Below, piece by piece: positions 11,757 through 24,149 of a stretch of 64,000 bases of DNA. The position numbers and the translations under genes were made by a program. This DNA comes from Epiperipatus broadwayi (lineage: Eukaryota > Onychophora > Udeonychophora > Euonychophora > Peripatidae). Within the stretch, counting starts at the first letter, position 1; each line of letters opens with the position of its first letter. The DNA lies in the NCBI GenBank assembly GCA_028023455.1, contig JAQFVV010006271.1, forward strand, positions 2,234,987-2,298,986, read 5' to 3'. The notes below the pieces were generated by a model. It was not told the origin of the DNA. It worked only from the letters and a program-made list of their open reading frames with translations, and searched no databases.

Positions 11757-12805
11757 TCAAACAATAGACATATTTTCTTTTAGTATCAATTTATTTCTAC
11801 CAAAAACACTCCAACCATATTTAATTCTAAGATTAATTTCATCCATTATGTTTCTATCTGTATTAATAATTTGACCAAGGTATTTGTAACTGTTAACTTC
11901 TAACTCATCATAATCAGTTTTTATTTTCATATTTTGAAAAAATCGATTAAACATTACTTTAGACTTTTTAACATTTATCTTTAGTCCTACTTTCCGACTT
12001 TCATCTGATAACTTCTGCAACGTTTCCTGCAGCTCTAAAGCATTATTTGCAAAAACAATTACATCATCTGCCAAATCTAAATGACTTGAATAATCTCCAT
12101 TTACTTTTACTCCTTTAACATCCCATTTTAATTCACAAAATACTTCTTGCAGCACTGCTGTAAAAAGTTTTGGAGATATGGAGTCACCCTATCTTACACC
12201 GTTATCAATGTTGACTTTCCCAGTAACGTTCTGTAATCTAGTTGTTGCTGTTGCATTTTTATAATATTCCTTAAAATATGACAATATCCTGGATCTATAC
12301 CTTGATGATCCAATGCTTTAATCACTGAAGAAATGTTTATAGAATCAAATGCCTTTTCATAATCTACAAATCCAAGACATAATGGCATCTCATATTTATT
12401 TGTCCTTTCTATAACTTCTCTGAATACCTAGATATGATCTACTGCACTAAAATCACTTTCAAATCCAGTTTGTTCTCTTGGTTGATGGAAATTCAATGTT
12501 CTCTGTAGACGAGTAGTAATTATCTTGGTAAAAATTTTGTATAAAACTGATAAAAGGCTGATAGGTCTGTAATTTCTAATATCTTCTTTATCAGCTTTTT
12601 AAAATATTAATATTATTACTGCATTCTTGCAATCATCCGGTACATCCTTATCATTTAGACATTTGGTATACAACTTTGCTAAAAAAAATATTTCTTCACC
12701 TGCTTCTTTTAATATATTAATTATAATTCCATCATTATCTGGAGCCTTTCCTTTCTTTACAAATTTAATTGCATGTCTCACTTCTTCATTTACAATTCTG
12801 GGCAA
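11757..12805 (-). pseudogene. RTE reverse transcriptase domain fragments
   Basis: Three open pieces hold RT blocks. In 12599-12805 are GKAPDNDGI and the following AGEEI helix region. In 12194-12388 is FVDYEKAFDSI, the first catalytic Asp motif. In 11757-12155 is LADDVIVFA, the second catalytic Asp pair, followed by VGLKINVKKSKVM and SYKYLGQII. The catalytic residues survive, but frame breaks separate the pieces and no full protein can be made. Confidence 0.87.
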
Positions 12806-13342
12806 TTCGGAAGATGTAATAAAATATAGGGGGTACTTGTTCTTTATTATTATATAATTCTTGATAAAAATCTTCTACACATTTCATGATGTCATCTCTC
12901 TTTTTAGTAGTAATTCCATCTTTTTTTCTTATTGCGAATATAAATTTCCTACCAATACCAAAAGCTTGTTTTACATTCTTGAGACTTTATTTTCTTCTAC
13001 AGCTTTCCTTGCTAGTTCACAGTTATACTTTCTTATATCATTTTCAACTATTTTCCGCACCATTTTACAAATTTCGAGATGTTCAATCCTTTTTAATGCG
13101 TCATTTTTGTATATCTTCATATTCCTTATTTTCTTCATAAATTCTCTAATCTCAGTAAAAATTTTATTGTTCAATTGCTGCTTTTTCTATCTGCTATTTT
13201 TGTTGCAGTTTTTAAAATTGTATCTGTTTTTTTCATATTAATTTCATTCAAATCCGAATCATGTTCAATATCTACCAATACTTGAAACCGATTTGTAAGT
13301 TCTAATTTAAATTCATTAGAATGTTTCTGAAGATTAGGAATA

Positions 13343-14131
13343 TCAACTGTAAATTTTGTTGTTTTTTTTAATAATTTTTTTCTCTAGTTTTGCATTAACA
13401 CGTTTCTTACATGTTACTAATCGAAGATCACATTCTGTGTTAAATTTATTAAGAACATTACAATCTTGAAATATGTATTTTCTGTTAGTCAAAATGTAAT
13501 CCAATTCTGCTGTACCTTCATTTGGATGCTTCCATGCCCATTTTCTTTTAACATTTTTCTCAAAAAAAGAATTCATAATATAAAGTTTTTCTTTTTCTGC
13601 AAACTCCACAAGTCTATGTCCTCTCACATTTCTATTATCATGACCAAAATTACCTACAACATTTTCATCTTTCATTTGCTTACCAATTCTAGCATTAAAC
13701 TCTCCCATAACAAATTTAAAATGTTGTTTACTCTGATCAAAAGCCTTTTGTACATTTGTATAAAAATATTTTACTACTACTTCATCATTATGAGTACTTG
13801 TTGTGGCATAAACCTGAATTATTTGCATTTGGTATCTGTTATTAAGTTTTATAACTAATCTTGCTACTCTGTCCGATACACCATCAATCTCCACAATGTT
13901 GTACTTCCATCTTTTATTTATAATGAATCCTACTATACTTGTATTTTCAATATTTGTGCCTTTACAATAGAGTACATGTTCACTTTTTAAGTCAATTGTC
14001 TCTTTATCTCTTCTTTTAACTTCACAAAGTCCAATAATGTTACATTTAATATAAACCAGTTCTTCTAATTCTTGCAATCTTCCTTTACTTGAAAGTGATC
14101 TGCAGTTCTAAGTACCTAAATAGAAAGTCAT
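13343..14131 (-). pseudogene. RTE endonuclease domain fragment
   Basis: The longest open piece (244 codons, 13343-14077) shows IIGLCEVKRRDKE (catalytic Glu region), VMGEFNARIG and AELDYILTNR, ending in CDLRLVTCKKR where SDHRLV is usual. This domain nicks target DNA to prime reverse transcription. The SDH-type motif is altered to CDL, which should inactivate it. Upstream codons to an ATG near 14131 fit the family N-terminus but include one TAG. Confidence 0.85.
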
Positions 14132-14857
14132 CATCAAATGACAGCCTGGGTCTGCATTCAGGAAATTCTTAGCACCCTTCGCCTTTGACCACCAACCGCT
14201 ACCTTGTTTGGTGACTTTATAGCCTCCTGGGAATATGGGCCATGATGTATTTTCGTCTGTCATAATTGTATATTTGTATTGGAAAAATATGTATCATTTA
14301 CACAAAGATTCATTTTGCCTTATCAGGCACCTGAGAAGAAAGACCATTGTGTTTCTTGATCTTAAACTCAGAGGTAAAAAGACAATAAACTCACCACCCT
14401 GGCTAATGTGTGTTGGTGAGCAGATCATCCATGTTCATATACTATATGAGTAATCACATAGTAACAACAGCTGCAACAACAAGAATAACAGCTGCAACAA
14501 CAAAAACATATGGAGTGGACATTAGGAATTTGCCCTGCTCGGTTCCTTTAAGGCTTCCAAGAGGAATCAAAGTGTCTCTTTCCAGTTAATAGTAAACTCT
14601 TTTCTGCAGCCATATATATATATATATATATATATCATTATCAACCACACACATATATATATATATTAAATAGTGTATATATATATATCCTGTATATGAA
14701 ATTGACTCATTGCATTTCTTTAGCAAAAAACTCAGATATAAAATTTCAAATACTTCCTTCCCCCAACATTGTTTTTTCTCAAAGTACTGTTGGCGCAAAA
14801 ATATATAAAGTTTGGGGATGGTTTGATTTGACATTTTTTTATATGTAAACTAAGCCA
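14132..14857. other. RTE 5' flank and microsatellites
   Basis: The stretch to about 14240 may be the LINE 5' untranslated region. At 14463-14507 the word acagctgcaacaacaa is repeated. TA runs sit at about 14610-14634, 14653-14668 and 14680-14690. No gene is visible. Confidence 0.5.
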
Positions 14858-15690
14858 AAACACTCTATACAGTAGCACCATTCAGTGCAAGCCAAAGTAA
14901 TCAATGGATGCAGAAAGGTTTGTGCATAATATCCTTATCTACTGCTTACTCATTCAATGTTCCTGGACCAATTACTATCTTGCAGCTTTCGTTAGTGAGA
15001 AGAACTAGACATGAGCGAACTGCACCTAGATGTTAAGATCTAATGCAATCCTGCAGCAGCTATCTTGTACATTATTAGCTAACCATAAAGCTTTGAGTCC
15101 AAAATGAAAACACAATAATATCTTCAAGTTTATTATCATGTATAGTGATATGGATTGTGAACTCAGTTCAGCTTTCATACTTTTTGTTGTTTTTGGTACT
15201 TTTACAAGAGTCACCATAATGCTATTGGACAGGATTGGTATTAAATCACTTTACATTACATGATCATTATTCTTTATGTTTATACAAGCTGTTTAAACAG
15301 AGGCAAAACTCTCCATGCTGTAGCACCACTCAGTGCAAGCTAGTGTTATTAAAGAACTAAAGACACCAAAAAGTGTGGATGCTGAACTGAGTTCAGATCC
15401 TTACGACTGTACAAGCTAATAATATTGAATTGAAAACATTTTGTTTTCATTTTGAACTCAAATCTTATAGTTGTATAATAAAGCAAAAGATGACAGCTGG
15501 AGAATTGCATTAGATCCTAAGATCTAGGTGCCATGCTCTCAGATCCCAGACTCCTCACTGATAAAAGTCACAAGGTAGAAACTAATCTCAGGATAATGGA
15601 TGAGTAGGCACTAAAGTAGTGGTACTTAATGGAGAGTTTTGCCTCTGTTTAAACAGCCTGTGAAAGCATACAGAATAGTAATCATGTGAT
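14858..15690. mobile_element. Long foldback (inverted-repeat) element
   Basis: The left arm (about 14858-15240) and right arm (about 15300-15690) are imperfect inverted copies over some 350 bases. Landmarks include cctagat..taagatctaatgcaat on the left against attgcattagatcctaagat on the right, and gaactcagttcag against ctgaactgagttc. A nested inverted pair, gctgtttaaacagaggcaaa at about 15288 and its complement at about 15633, closes the right part. No transposase is encoded. It looks like a foldback or MITE-type DNA element. A half copy lies at 20050-20165. Confidence 0.75.
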
Positions 15691-15699
15691 GTTTATTGG

Positions 15700-18600
15700 T
15701 TTAAAATATTTACATATACATGTGCGTCAACATGGCAGAAAGTTTTATGGAAAGTCACTATCTAATTTATTCTGCAATTTGTTGCCTTTAAATGTTTAGT
15801 TGTTATATTAGTAAATTTTTATAATAATACATTTTTATATGGTAAACAACTCTATCAGAGTATTAAATTTGTAAGGGAAATATCTATATAAAGGGAGAGT
15901 TGTTGATGGATCATGTAGTGAAGTAAGCACACTTATCTATACTTTTACAATATTCTCAAGCTTCAAAAATTAGGCGAAACATGAATTTCTTAATGATTGT
16001 CGAAACCTGATATTAAACACAGCAGGAAAAAAACAGTGCCATTTAATAACAAAATAAAAATTTAATAATGTACTTTGGCCTACAAATATATTCTATATTT
16101 AAATCAGTATCTGTAATTGGTGTAATTGAAACAGAGAAAAATTAGAGAGACTTTTTTGTTTGCTATTTCAAGGATTAATTAAAATATTGAATATGATTTC
16201 CATGTTTAAATTTATCATGAAATTTATTTTTAATTTTCGAAAACAATTTTTAAGTGAAAAATTATTATTATGATCAAATAAGATGGAAAATTATACTATT
16301 TAGCAAAATATTTATCATTTTGTTTTTTATTACTATAGGACATTTTAAATCCATTTAAGAATGATTTAACATTTAATATGTTGGAAACTATTAATTAATT
16401 AAAAGCAAAATAAGCAATTGTCAAAAATATAAAGTAAACAAAAATCTAATTGGAATAAAATGAAACTTTTCATAGAAAATAACTAAAGATTTATTCAGTA
16501 CCATATTGGCCTCTCTATATTTTTATTTTTATATTTTACTTATTCAATCAGCACTGCATTGACATTATAAAATAATACTGAAATGACTAATTTATTATTT
16601 AAAGATTTCTTAAAAAATGGTTATTTATTATAGTAATAGTACTACAACATAATTTATAAATAAAACTGCAATCTGAAACCTAATTAATATTAGTTTTCAT
16701 TGACAGATCTTTTTTTGGTAATCTTTTAGTAGTATAGGTTTTTTGAATGTTAAAAACGATCAACTTTTGTTTTCAAAGTTTCTTTGCATGTCTCACAATG
16801 ATTTATAAAATTATAGAATTAGAATTTCAAACAACTTCTTTTGATTTGTATGTGACACATTAGTTTTGGAAATTTTTATGATTTTACTTTTAAAAATTTG
16901 GTAATATTTTTCTTTTTTCTTTGCTTTTTATAAAACAAGGGCAGAAAAAGAAAGATGGGGTAAATTGTTTTATACATTTTGTTGCAACTACATTAGTCAA
17001 ATTACAACCAAATACCCCAAATACAAAGAAATGGCTGGCTTTAACATAACAACAAATTAACCAAAAAAAAAAAAAAAGATTAAAAAAATCTGTTTATTGA
17101 TGGGTTTGTTTTTTTTTTTTTAAAATTAAAAACCAAAAAATAATATAACAATTTAAATAAATTTTTCAAATAAAAATACTTTAAATAAACACAAAGTTTA
17201 TTTTAAACTAATTTTTAACAAGATAAAAATAATATTTTTGTAATATGTGCATGAGACAGGAAAATATTATTTATTTTTTTATCTTTGACTTTTATTTAAA
17301 ATTCACAATGAATTTATAAAAAACTGAAAGTTTGTCAAAATGATTTTTCAATGAAAAATAATATTAAGAAATTTTAGATTACACCATGGAATTATAAATT
17401 TAGTCACAATACTATTACTAGTTTAAATCCCAAGATCAGGCTGGAGTTCTTTACCCCTCCACTCACGTCTTAAAGGAAGAAGAAATTTTAAGATTTTCTA
17501 ATGACAAAAGAAGAAAAATGAAAAATTTCAAATTTTTTTTTTCCAGTTATAAGATAATTTTGTAAATCAATTAAAGGCATATTTTTTGTTTCCCCTGATT
17601 TCTCTCCCCAATCTTTTCTTCTCTAAATCTAATAAAAAATTGAAAAGAGAAGTATAGTCCACTCAATGTCAAAAGACTTGTCAATGATGTTTTAGATTAC
17701 AGAGTGAATTTATGAATTTAATCATAATACTGCCATTAAAATAAATTGCCATTTTTGCAAAGAAATCTACAAAATTTTCAATTAGTGATCCAGTAATTAA
17801 AACAATGTTTACAGACTATTTAAAAAAAAAAAATTAAAATGTAGAAAGCCAACTAGATTTATACTATTTTTTCCATATATAGATAAGCAGTTTTTGTAGG
17901 ATTACTTGTATTAATAACAATTTAGAATTTGGTAAGTTTGCTATAAATTGTTATATTAATTATCACCCCAATGATTTATCTATCTCTTTTAGACCTTACT
18001 GACATCTGATAAAATGGACTGTATATAAAGATTTAAACTATGTCCTGTTGCTAGAGTTTTTGAAAACAAGTTACAATGAGCCATACATTGTAAATAAATA
18101 AACATTAGTTAGTTTCCTAATGTAAAACATTAAGAAAAATGGTTTTCTGTAAAAGATTGTAAATGGTAAAAGCTAATAAAGTATTATTAACAAAACCAAT
18201 GAAATATTAAATCCTGTTAGAGTATGAAACATTTTTTAAAACACTGAAACTAATCGTAGTTTCCTAAATCTGATAGCATTTAACAAATTCATGAAATGTT
18301 TCTGCAAAGAACCAATTAACAATTTTAATAACTAAAACATTATTGTAATATATTCTCTTATATTATTATTTTCCAAACAATAATTACTAAACCTGATTAA
18401 ATTAATACATTGTACAGGCTTAAACCTGCATTTTATATATGTAATATATGCGGGATTCGAACTCAGACTTTCACACGACCCACTACTCTCAGTGCCATCT
18501 CATATTGCTGACTCACCTGATCACACATATGTTGAAAAAATAAATAATCACCAATATACGTTTTAAACCTGATTAAAATACATTTTCAGAAAAAAAGATC

Positions 18601-19125
18601 TAGAAAAAAAGTTTATTCGATGCAATATTAAATTATTTAAAAGCAATTAGAAAAATAAAAAATAATAGCATCTGGACATATATTTCTATTATGAAAACTT
18701 CATGGTAAATAACAAATATATTCTTCATCCAATGATATTCCTAAGTGTAACTAGGCTATCTTTTAGGATATCGAGAATTTATCAAACAATCTCATTTCTT
18801 TCAATATCTGGTTCATAAACATCTATCTTGTTTCCACTTATCTTTAAATATACATTCCTCCTTATTTTATTGTAGAAATGGGAAAAGTTAAAATTACTAG
18901 ATTTCAATTAATTAGCTTTATATTTTCTAGTTTACTGCTTCTGCATTGGATAATTTGTAGACTTGTGTCTAATAGAAGGACTTTAAATATTGCTATACGA
19001 CTTCTATATTTATTCAACAATTATTTGAACTAAATAACGATTCAAATACTAGTTTTATTATGCAATATTACACAGTATAGTATAATGGTTTCTTTTAATT
19101 TAAGAGAATTATTAGACATACTTAC
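15700..19125. other. AT-rich DNA, no gene seen
   Basis: Poly-A and poly-T runs dominate (for example 17063-17120 and 17521-17545). No conserved frame was found. A tRNA-like B box on the minus strand at 18452-18464 is listed separately. Confidence 0.55.
18440..18535 (-). repeat. tRNA-derived (SINE-like) fragment
   Basis: Read on the minus strand, gagttcgaatccc is a perfect pol III B box, preceded by about 70 bases ending in gtgggtcgtgtgaaagtct. No convincing A box or cloverleaf is seen, so it is probably a SINE remnant rather than a tRNA gene. Confidence 0.4.
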
Positions 19126-19547
19126 GGTAGCAAAATATGATTTATAAAACTATCTCAGAAAATGTATTATTGAATAAATACTGAATATTGTATTTAGAAA
19201 GGAATACATTAAAATATTTTTCGTTTGAGTTCTAAATTTTTTATGCTAAAATTTTGTTAGCTAATTGTAAATAATTAATAAGTCAAAAAAATTGATTTTA
19301 AACATTAGAGTTTTGTTTTCAATAAAATAAAAGCTGGTAGCAAAATATGATTTATATAACTATCTCAGAAAATGTATTATTGAATAAATACTGAATATTG
19401 TACTTTAGAAAGGAATATATTAAAATATTTTTTGTTTGAGTTCTAAATTTTTGATGCTAAAATTTTGTTAGCTAATTGTAAATAATTAATAATTCAAAAA
19501 AAATGATTTTAAACATTAGAGTTTTGTTTTCAATAAAGTAAAAGCTT
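19126..19547. repeat. Two-copy 210-bp tandem duplication
   Basis: The unit begins ggtagcaaaatatgattta at 19126 and again at 19336, and ends with ataaaataaaagct or a close variant. The two copies differ at only a few positions, so the duplication is recent. No coding frame is present. Confidence 0.93.
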
Positions 19548-20049
19548 TTTATTTATTTTTTTTCAATTAAAAAAAAATAATAGGAGAAAAGTATTTACAA
19601 TTATGCATATATTAATATATAGGCAAAAAATATATAAAAGGGTTATTTATTTGAGTTTTCTGTTTATTATGATTTATTCTGACATTTATGATTCAAGGAA
19701 TGCAATCGTTCTATCACTTTCCAAACTTTTTACGAACTCCAAGTAGTAAAAGCATTCGATCATGAATGTATGTCTATTACGTATGTATGTATGTACTTTA
19801 TATTTATACATAAATAGATTAACCAAATTCAGTATTAAACACAATTGGTCAATAAAAATTTTTGAAATCAAGTGGCTTCACTGCAATGACAGATTTTTCA
19901 AATGCAAAGGAATACATATGTAGCAATACATTTATAGTAACAAATTGTACATGAATTAATCTTACTGTTTAATTTTTCAAATCTAACTTCTATTTTTTCC
20001 TATGACTTATCTAACTGATTTCTTAATTCATTAAATTTTCGATCATACT

Positions 20050-20165
20050 TATCATCAGATTCCTATAAATTTGAGGAGCCTTGGATCTGAGAGCACTTCA
20101 TCTAAAGCCCTTGGATCTAATGCAACCATCTAGCAGGAATCTTTTATCTATTTAATTAACTATAA
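20050..20165. repeat. Half-copy of the 14.9-15.7 kb foldback element
   Basis: Words ttggatctgagagcact and ttggatctaatgcaacca..cagcag-like sequence match the arm of the element at 14858-15690 in the same order. Only one arm is present. Confidence 0.6.
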
Positions 20166-20380
20166 AGCATTTCAAGCATTTTAAATATCAAAAGAACTCT
20201 TACCTAAGTTAATGGTTTCAATAGAATACTTATTTAATAATAAATAAGACTTTAAATTAATAATGCTTCTGATTATATCTTATTATAATTTATGATTTGA
20301 TCAGAAGAGCATTATTTTATATACAAGGATTTAGTCACATGATGAATAGATATTTTTCAAGATCCATATCCAGGCATCTG

Positions 20381-20399
20381 ATTACATTTGGCACCACAA
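20381..20399 (+). promoter_or_regulatory. LTR-end/PBS junction of element D
   Basis: The word ATTACATTTGGCACCACAA is an LTR end (ATTACA) followed by a PBS-like TGGCACCACAA. The same junction word occurs in element B (near 62096, plus strand). It lies about 320 bases upstream of a decayed gag-like frame on the same strand, as expected for a 5' LTR boundary. I could not define the start of the LTR. Confidence 0.5.
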
Positions 20400-20710
20400 T
20401 TTATTTTTATTAGTCCTCCCACAGCAATTCTTTTGTGTATGTAATAGAAATGAGAATATAAACACACACCTGAGAGAAATATGACAATATTACATAAATG
20501 AAAGTGAAATGCAAAAATTGAGTGCATAAAATAATGAGAAAAGGCAATGTTGAAAAAAATTAAAAATAATGTTATGGGGTCAAATAGACAAGAATAAGCA
20601 TGCTAGGAAAATGTGGGGTTAAATATGGAAAGGATCTATTTAGTGATGCTGTGATTTTGTGGGTGGACTCTAAAGTCTTTGACAAAAAATAGTTGTAGTT
20701 TGTTTAATAA

Positions 20711-21480
20711 ATGATAACAAGGGTTAAATTGAAAATTCAAACTCAAAAATTGGAAGAAAACACTCTACAGTTAGCAGAACAAACAGATATAATAAAACCA
20801 TGTGTAGCAGTAAATTGTAAAAAAGATTCTGAAGAAAAATCTGAAACTTCATAAGTGTAAGCTGATCAAACAAAGTTATTGTCAAGATTAATGGTTCAAA
20901 TAAAAAAAATGACTGAAGATACTATGAATCAAAGGAAACAAATGACTGGGCAAATGGAAGATAATAATAAAAATGAATAATAAGACTGAAAAGAATAAAA
21001 GGCAAATGGAAAAGATGTCTGTCACCAATAAAGTGGATAAAATGGCTGAATATAATAGAAGTTAAATGGAAATTATGACTGGCTAAATAGAAGACAGTAA
21101 TAAAAAAATGGATAAAATGACTGAATTGGACAAATGAAAAAATAATAGATCAAATGAATGAAATTTAAAATAATCAATACTAGCTGAAAGAAGAAATTAT
21201 GAAGAAATTTGAATGTGAATTATTAGATTTTGAATGACAGGAAGGAGAAAATTCTATGAAAAAGTTAAAAGAGAACAAATAACAGTAGATAACAAAAATA
21301 AAACAGATACAAAAAACAGAAGAGTTGGTAGTCATCCAAAATAAAAATAAAAACATCTAGAGATAGTGCAAGAAGAAATACAAGTCAGTAGGTAAATAAA
21401 GCAAATTTAAATTGAAGATGATGAATAAAAATAATGACATGATTGAACAACTAAAGGATGATCATGGATAAGATTTAAAA
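20711..21480 (+). pseudogene. Decayed gag-like coiled-coil ORF (element D)
   Basis: An ATG at 20711 opens about 47 codons rich in Glu, Gln and Lys, then stops. Downstream, in shifting frames, short units recur around MTGQMEDNN and KMDKMTE, giving a Lys/Glu/Met-rich coiled-coil character through about 21480. The strand bias is obvious in the purine-rich DNA. Placement after an LTR-end/PBS word mirrors elements A and B. Many stops show that it is long dead. Sequence from 21480 to 22200 may continue the element but I could not identify a domain. Confidence 0.5.
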
Positions 21481-22589
21481 AAAGAAAATAGTATGAATCC
21501 CCAATTATTGATCCATAAACCTGGTATAGTAAATCAGATTTAGAATTAGAATCTTTTCAGGCAATGCAATTAAAACATGCATTAAATATCTATGCAGACT
21601 GAAAAGATATTTTAGTATGAATGTCATAATGAAAAAAAAAACTGTCTATAATCTGTAGTTAATTGCAGGAAACGTCATAGGCATGGAGGAAAGCATTATT
21701 CATCCATCCTAGAAATTTTATAGAATTTAAATAGGCATCATTAAATTGCAACTAGAATGAAGATTATTAAAAAATATACTATGTACATGATATTCCAAGA
21801 TTAACTGGTGAACCCTGCACTCTATTTCTTTGGGAATAAGTAACAAAGTTGGGAACTTAAACCATTTTCCAATGCCAGAATTTCCAGTTATAGGAGTGAT
21901 GCTACTATAAGAATAGTTTTGCCTCTGCGTAAAAGATTATCTACTGATGCCTGATAACTACAGAACCACACTGCAATAAACTCTTGGACCATTTATTTAA
22001 CTAACCAGTAGAAAAATGCCACAAATTATTTGTATGGAATAGAGCAAATGTGCTCTATTTTGCAACTTGATATAGACTATAACTATTAAAAGAATTACAT
22101 GGATTAACTAGTTCATATTTAATCCAGTCAAGAAAATATATGAGTATGAAGTGGACTAAAATAATGGAAAATAAAATAATCTGGAGGATAGTTACAGTCA
22201 GAACTATAAAAGTGTCAGTTTATTTATTACATAGCTACTTTTTTTTAAGCAAAAAATAAACAAAACTGAAATTAAGAGTTATTAAATTCATTTTTTTTTT
22301 TTTAGTAATCTACCTGCTTTTAATATTATGTGTTCACATAGAGTAAGGTGCATAATTATTATACATATATATATTATGCATTATCTAATTGTTATTTGAG
22401 GAATTGGATAGTTAATAAATTAGTTAAAATTAATATTATTTTTGTAAACTAGGCTCTATAATAAATTATTTGATTTATAATTTAAAATGAGAAAATGTAC
22501 TTTTTAGCCAATGATAATCTAAAAAAAATACCTTGTTGATTTACTTGCGCGCGGTGGGGGGGGGGCTGTCCTACGAATGGATAAGGTAT
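21481..22589. other. Possible remainder of element D; no domain seen
   Basis: The sequence stays purine-rich on the plus strand to about 22200, with no sustained frame. A G run (11 G) lies at about 22555-22566, an odd feature in such AT-rich DNA. Confidence 0.4.
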
Positions 22590-23251
22590 TTAATTGATAT
22601 TAGAGTCACATGACACGGGTTGTACATTTTGGATGTTTTTCTAGGCAGAGAATTTGAAATTTTGCAAGCAAAGAGAATTATAAAATGAATAAGTTTTAGT
22701 TTTCCTTTTATATATATATATACCTTGATCGATCTTTTTATATGTTTACAAAAATGAGGTTTACAATTTATAAATGTAAGACTTAATATTGTAACCTGCA
22801 TGATCTAATAATGCATGTTAGCTTTTTATATATTTTAAATATCTATGCTTTTTATATGTCAATAATACGGATGCTTTTTATATTTTTAAAATATTTTTTG
22901 CGATCTCAGATCTATGTGTTGATTTTAATTGATATTATAGTCACGTGACCAGAGTTCTAAATTTTTCATGTTTTGGTTTTTTTTTTTTACTGTGCGATGT
23001 TTTGGGGGATTTTTTCCAAGTCACGTGACTCAAGTTCTAAATTTTTTTCCGTTTTCGTGTACTTTTTTAGCAGTTAGATGTGTCAGACGATGTTTTTGGT
23101 TGTTTTTGAAATTCAAAATGGCCGAGATCGCGTACTAAAAGAGCACCGATTTATTATTATTGTTAATATTGTTATTACTACTACTTTCGGTTTTCTAGTG
23201 TAAAGAGGTGTTTTTCTTGTTTTCTTGATTTTTTAACTTTTTAAATTTTTA

Positions 23252-24002
23252 ATGATGGATTCATGTTCTATTTGTAATAAACTTTTACCAAAAAATGGTA
23301 ATTTCGTATCCTGCTTTGATTGTACGTCCGGTATGCGCTTTGTGTGTACATTTTGGAGTGATACTACTTAACGAAGGATGTCTATAAAAAAAAGAAAAAA
23401 TGGAGATCTGCAGCTTGTAGAAATAATTTTTCTAAGGCTAGCGATGTTTTGGATTTGTCTATGACTGCTAAAAATTAACCAGACTTAATTTTGGAAGAGA
23501 TTTTGGATAAATTAAAATTATTGCCAGTAATTCATTATATAATTTCGAAGTTATCTAAAACAGTTGCTAATTTGCGGGCAGAAGTTGTTTCTTTACGTGA
23601 AAATGTGGATTGTAATAATCAAGAAATAATTCTTGTACTTCTAATGAAAATGAAATTTTGTTACTGAAAGATAAATTGCGTTCTATGGAACGATTTAATT
23701 TGGATCCTGAAATTGAAATACAGGGTTTATCTTTTCAAGAAAATGAAAATTTGCCGTTAATTATAACAAACGTGGCGGACAAGCTCAATATTACAGGTGT
23801 CGCTGTTGATTTGGAATATGCTTTTCGTGCAAAAAATAAATCAGGGGTTCCAGGTTTTGTTGTAGCTCGCTTTAAATCTCGCAATTCAGACATACAGTTT
23901 TTAATGAAAAAAAAATCTGTTTTAACAGTTTCTCAAATTTTGCCTGTGGAAAATAATAATAAACGTATTTATATTAATCTGCATTTGACTCCTTTCTATT
24001 GA
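23252..24002 (+). pseudogene. CR1-type LINE ORF1 remnant
   Basis: The ATG at 23252 starts a short cysteine-rich part: CSICNKLL, CFDC, then RFVC, resembling a PHD-like zinc finger with its His position lost. A stop follows. The later open piece (23658-24002, 114 codons) matches the C-terminal half of CR1-type ORF1, with an EIQGLSFQENENLPL segment, an FRAKNKSGVPGFVVARF strand and a final IYINLHLTPF. ORF1 proteins bind element RNA. Internal stops at about 23370 and 23480 break it. Confidence 0.7.
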
Positions 24003-24149
24003 AGGCTTTTATGATTGCAAAAACGGAAGCTACGTTTCGGTCAAGGTTTTGCTTTTATTTATAATGTATCGGTTTATGTGAGAAATGATTATAATTTTCC
24101 TCGTGTTTTTAATTAGAAATGAGAGTGATTTGGAGTCATTCTGAAATTG

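Larger units (their letters stand above)
11312..14131 (-). pseudogene. RTE-clade LINE, decayed endonuclease/RT ORF
   Basis: The parts are in order on the minus strand: apurinic-like endonuclease (about 14131-13343), connector, reverse transcriptase (about 12805-11757), then the C-terminal region to about 11312. It matches RTE elements by the N-terminal NCRSLSSKGRLQELEEL segment, GEFNARIG, and a C-terminal region of VLPVLTYGSETWTL and MERCMLGITRRNR type. It ends in the typical ccactgcaagatgaa-like 3' tail. A TAG replaces a sense codon just before NCRSL, and many stops and frameshifts break the rest, so it is dead. It is near full length for RTE (about 3 kb). Confidence 0.88.
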
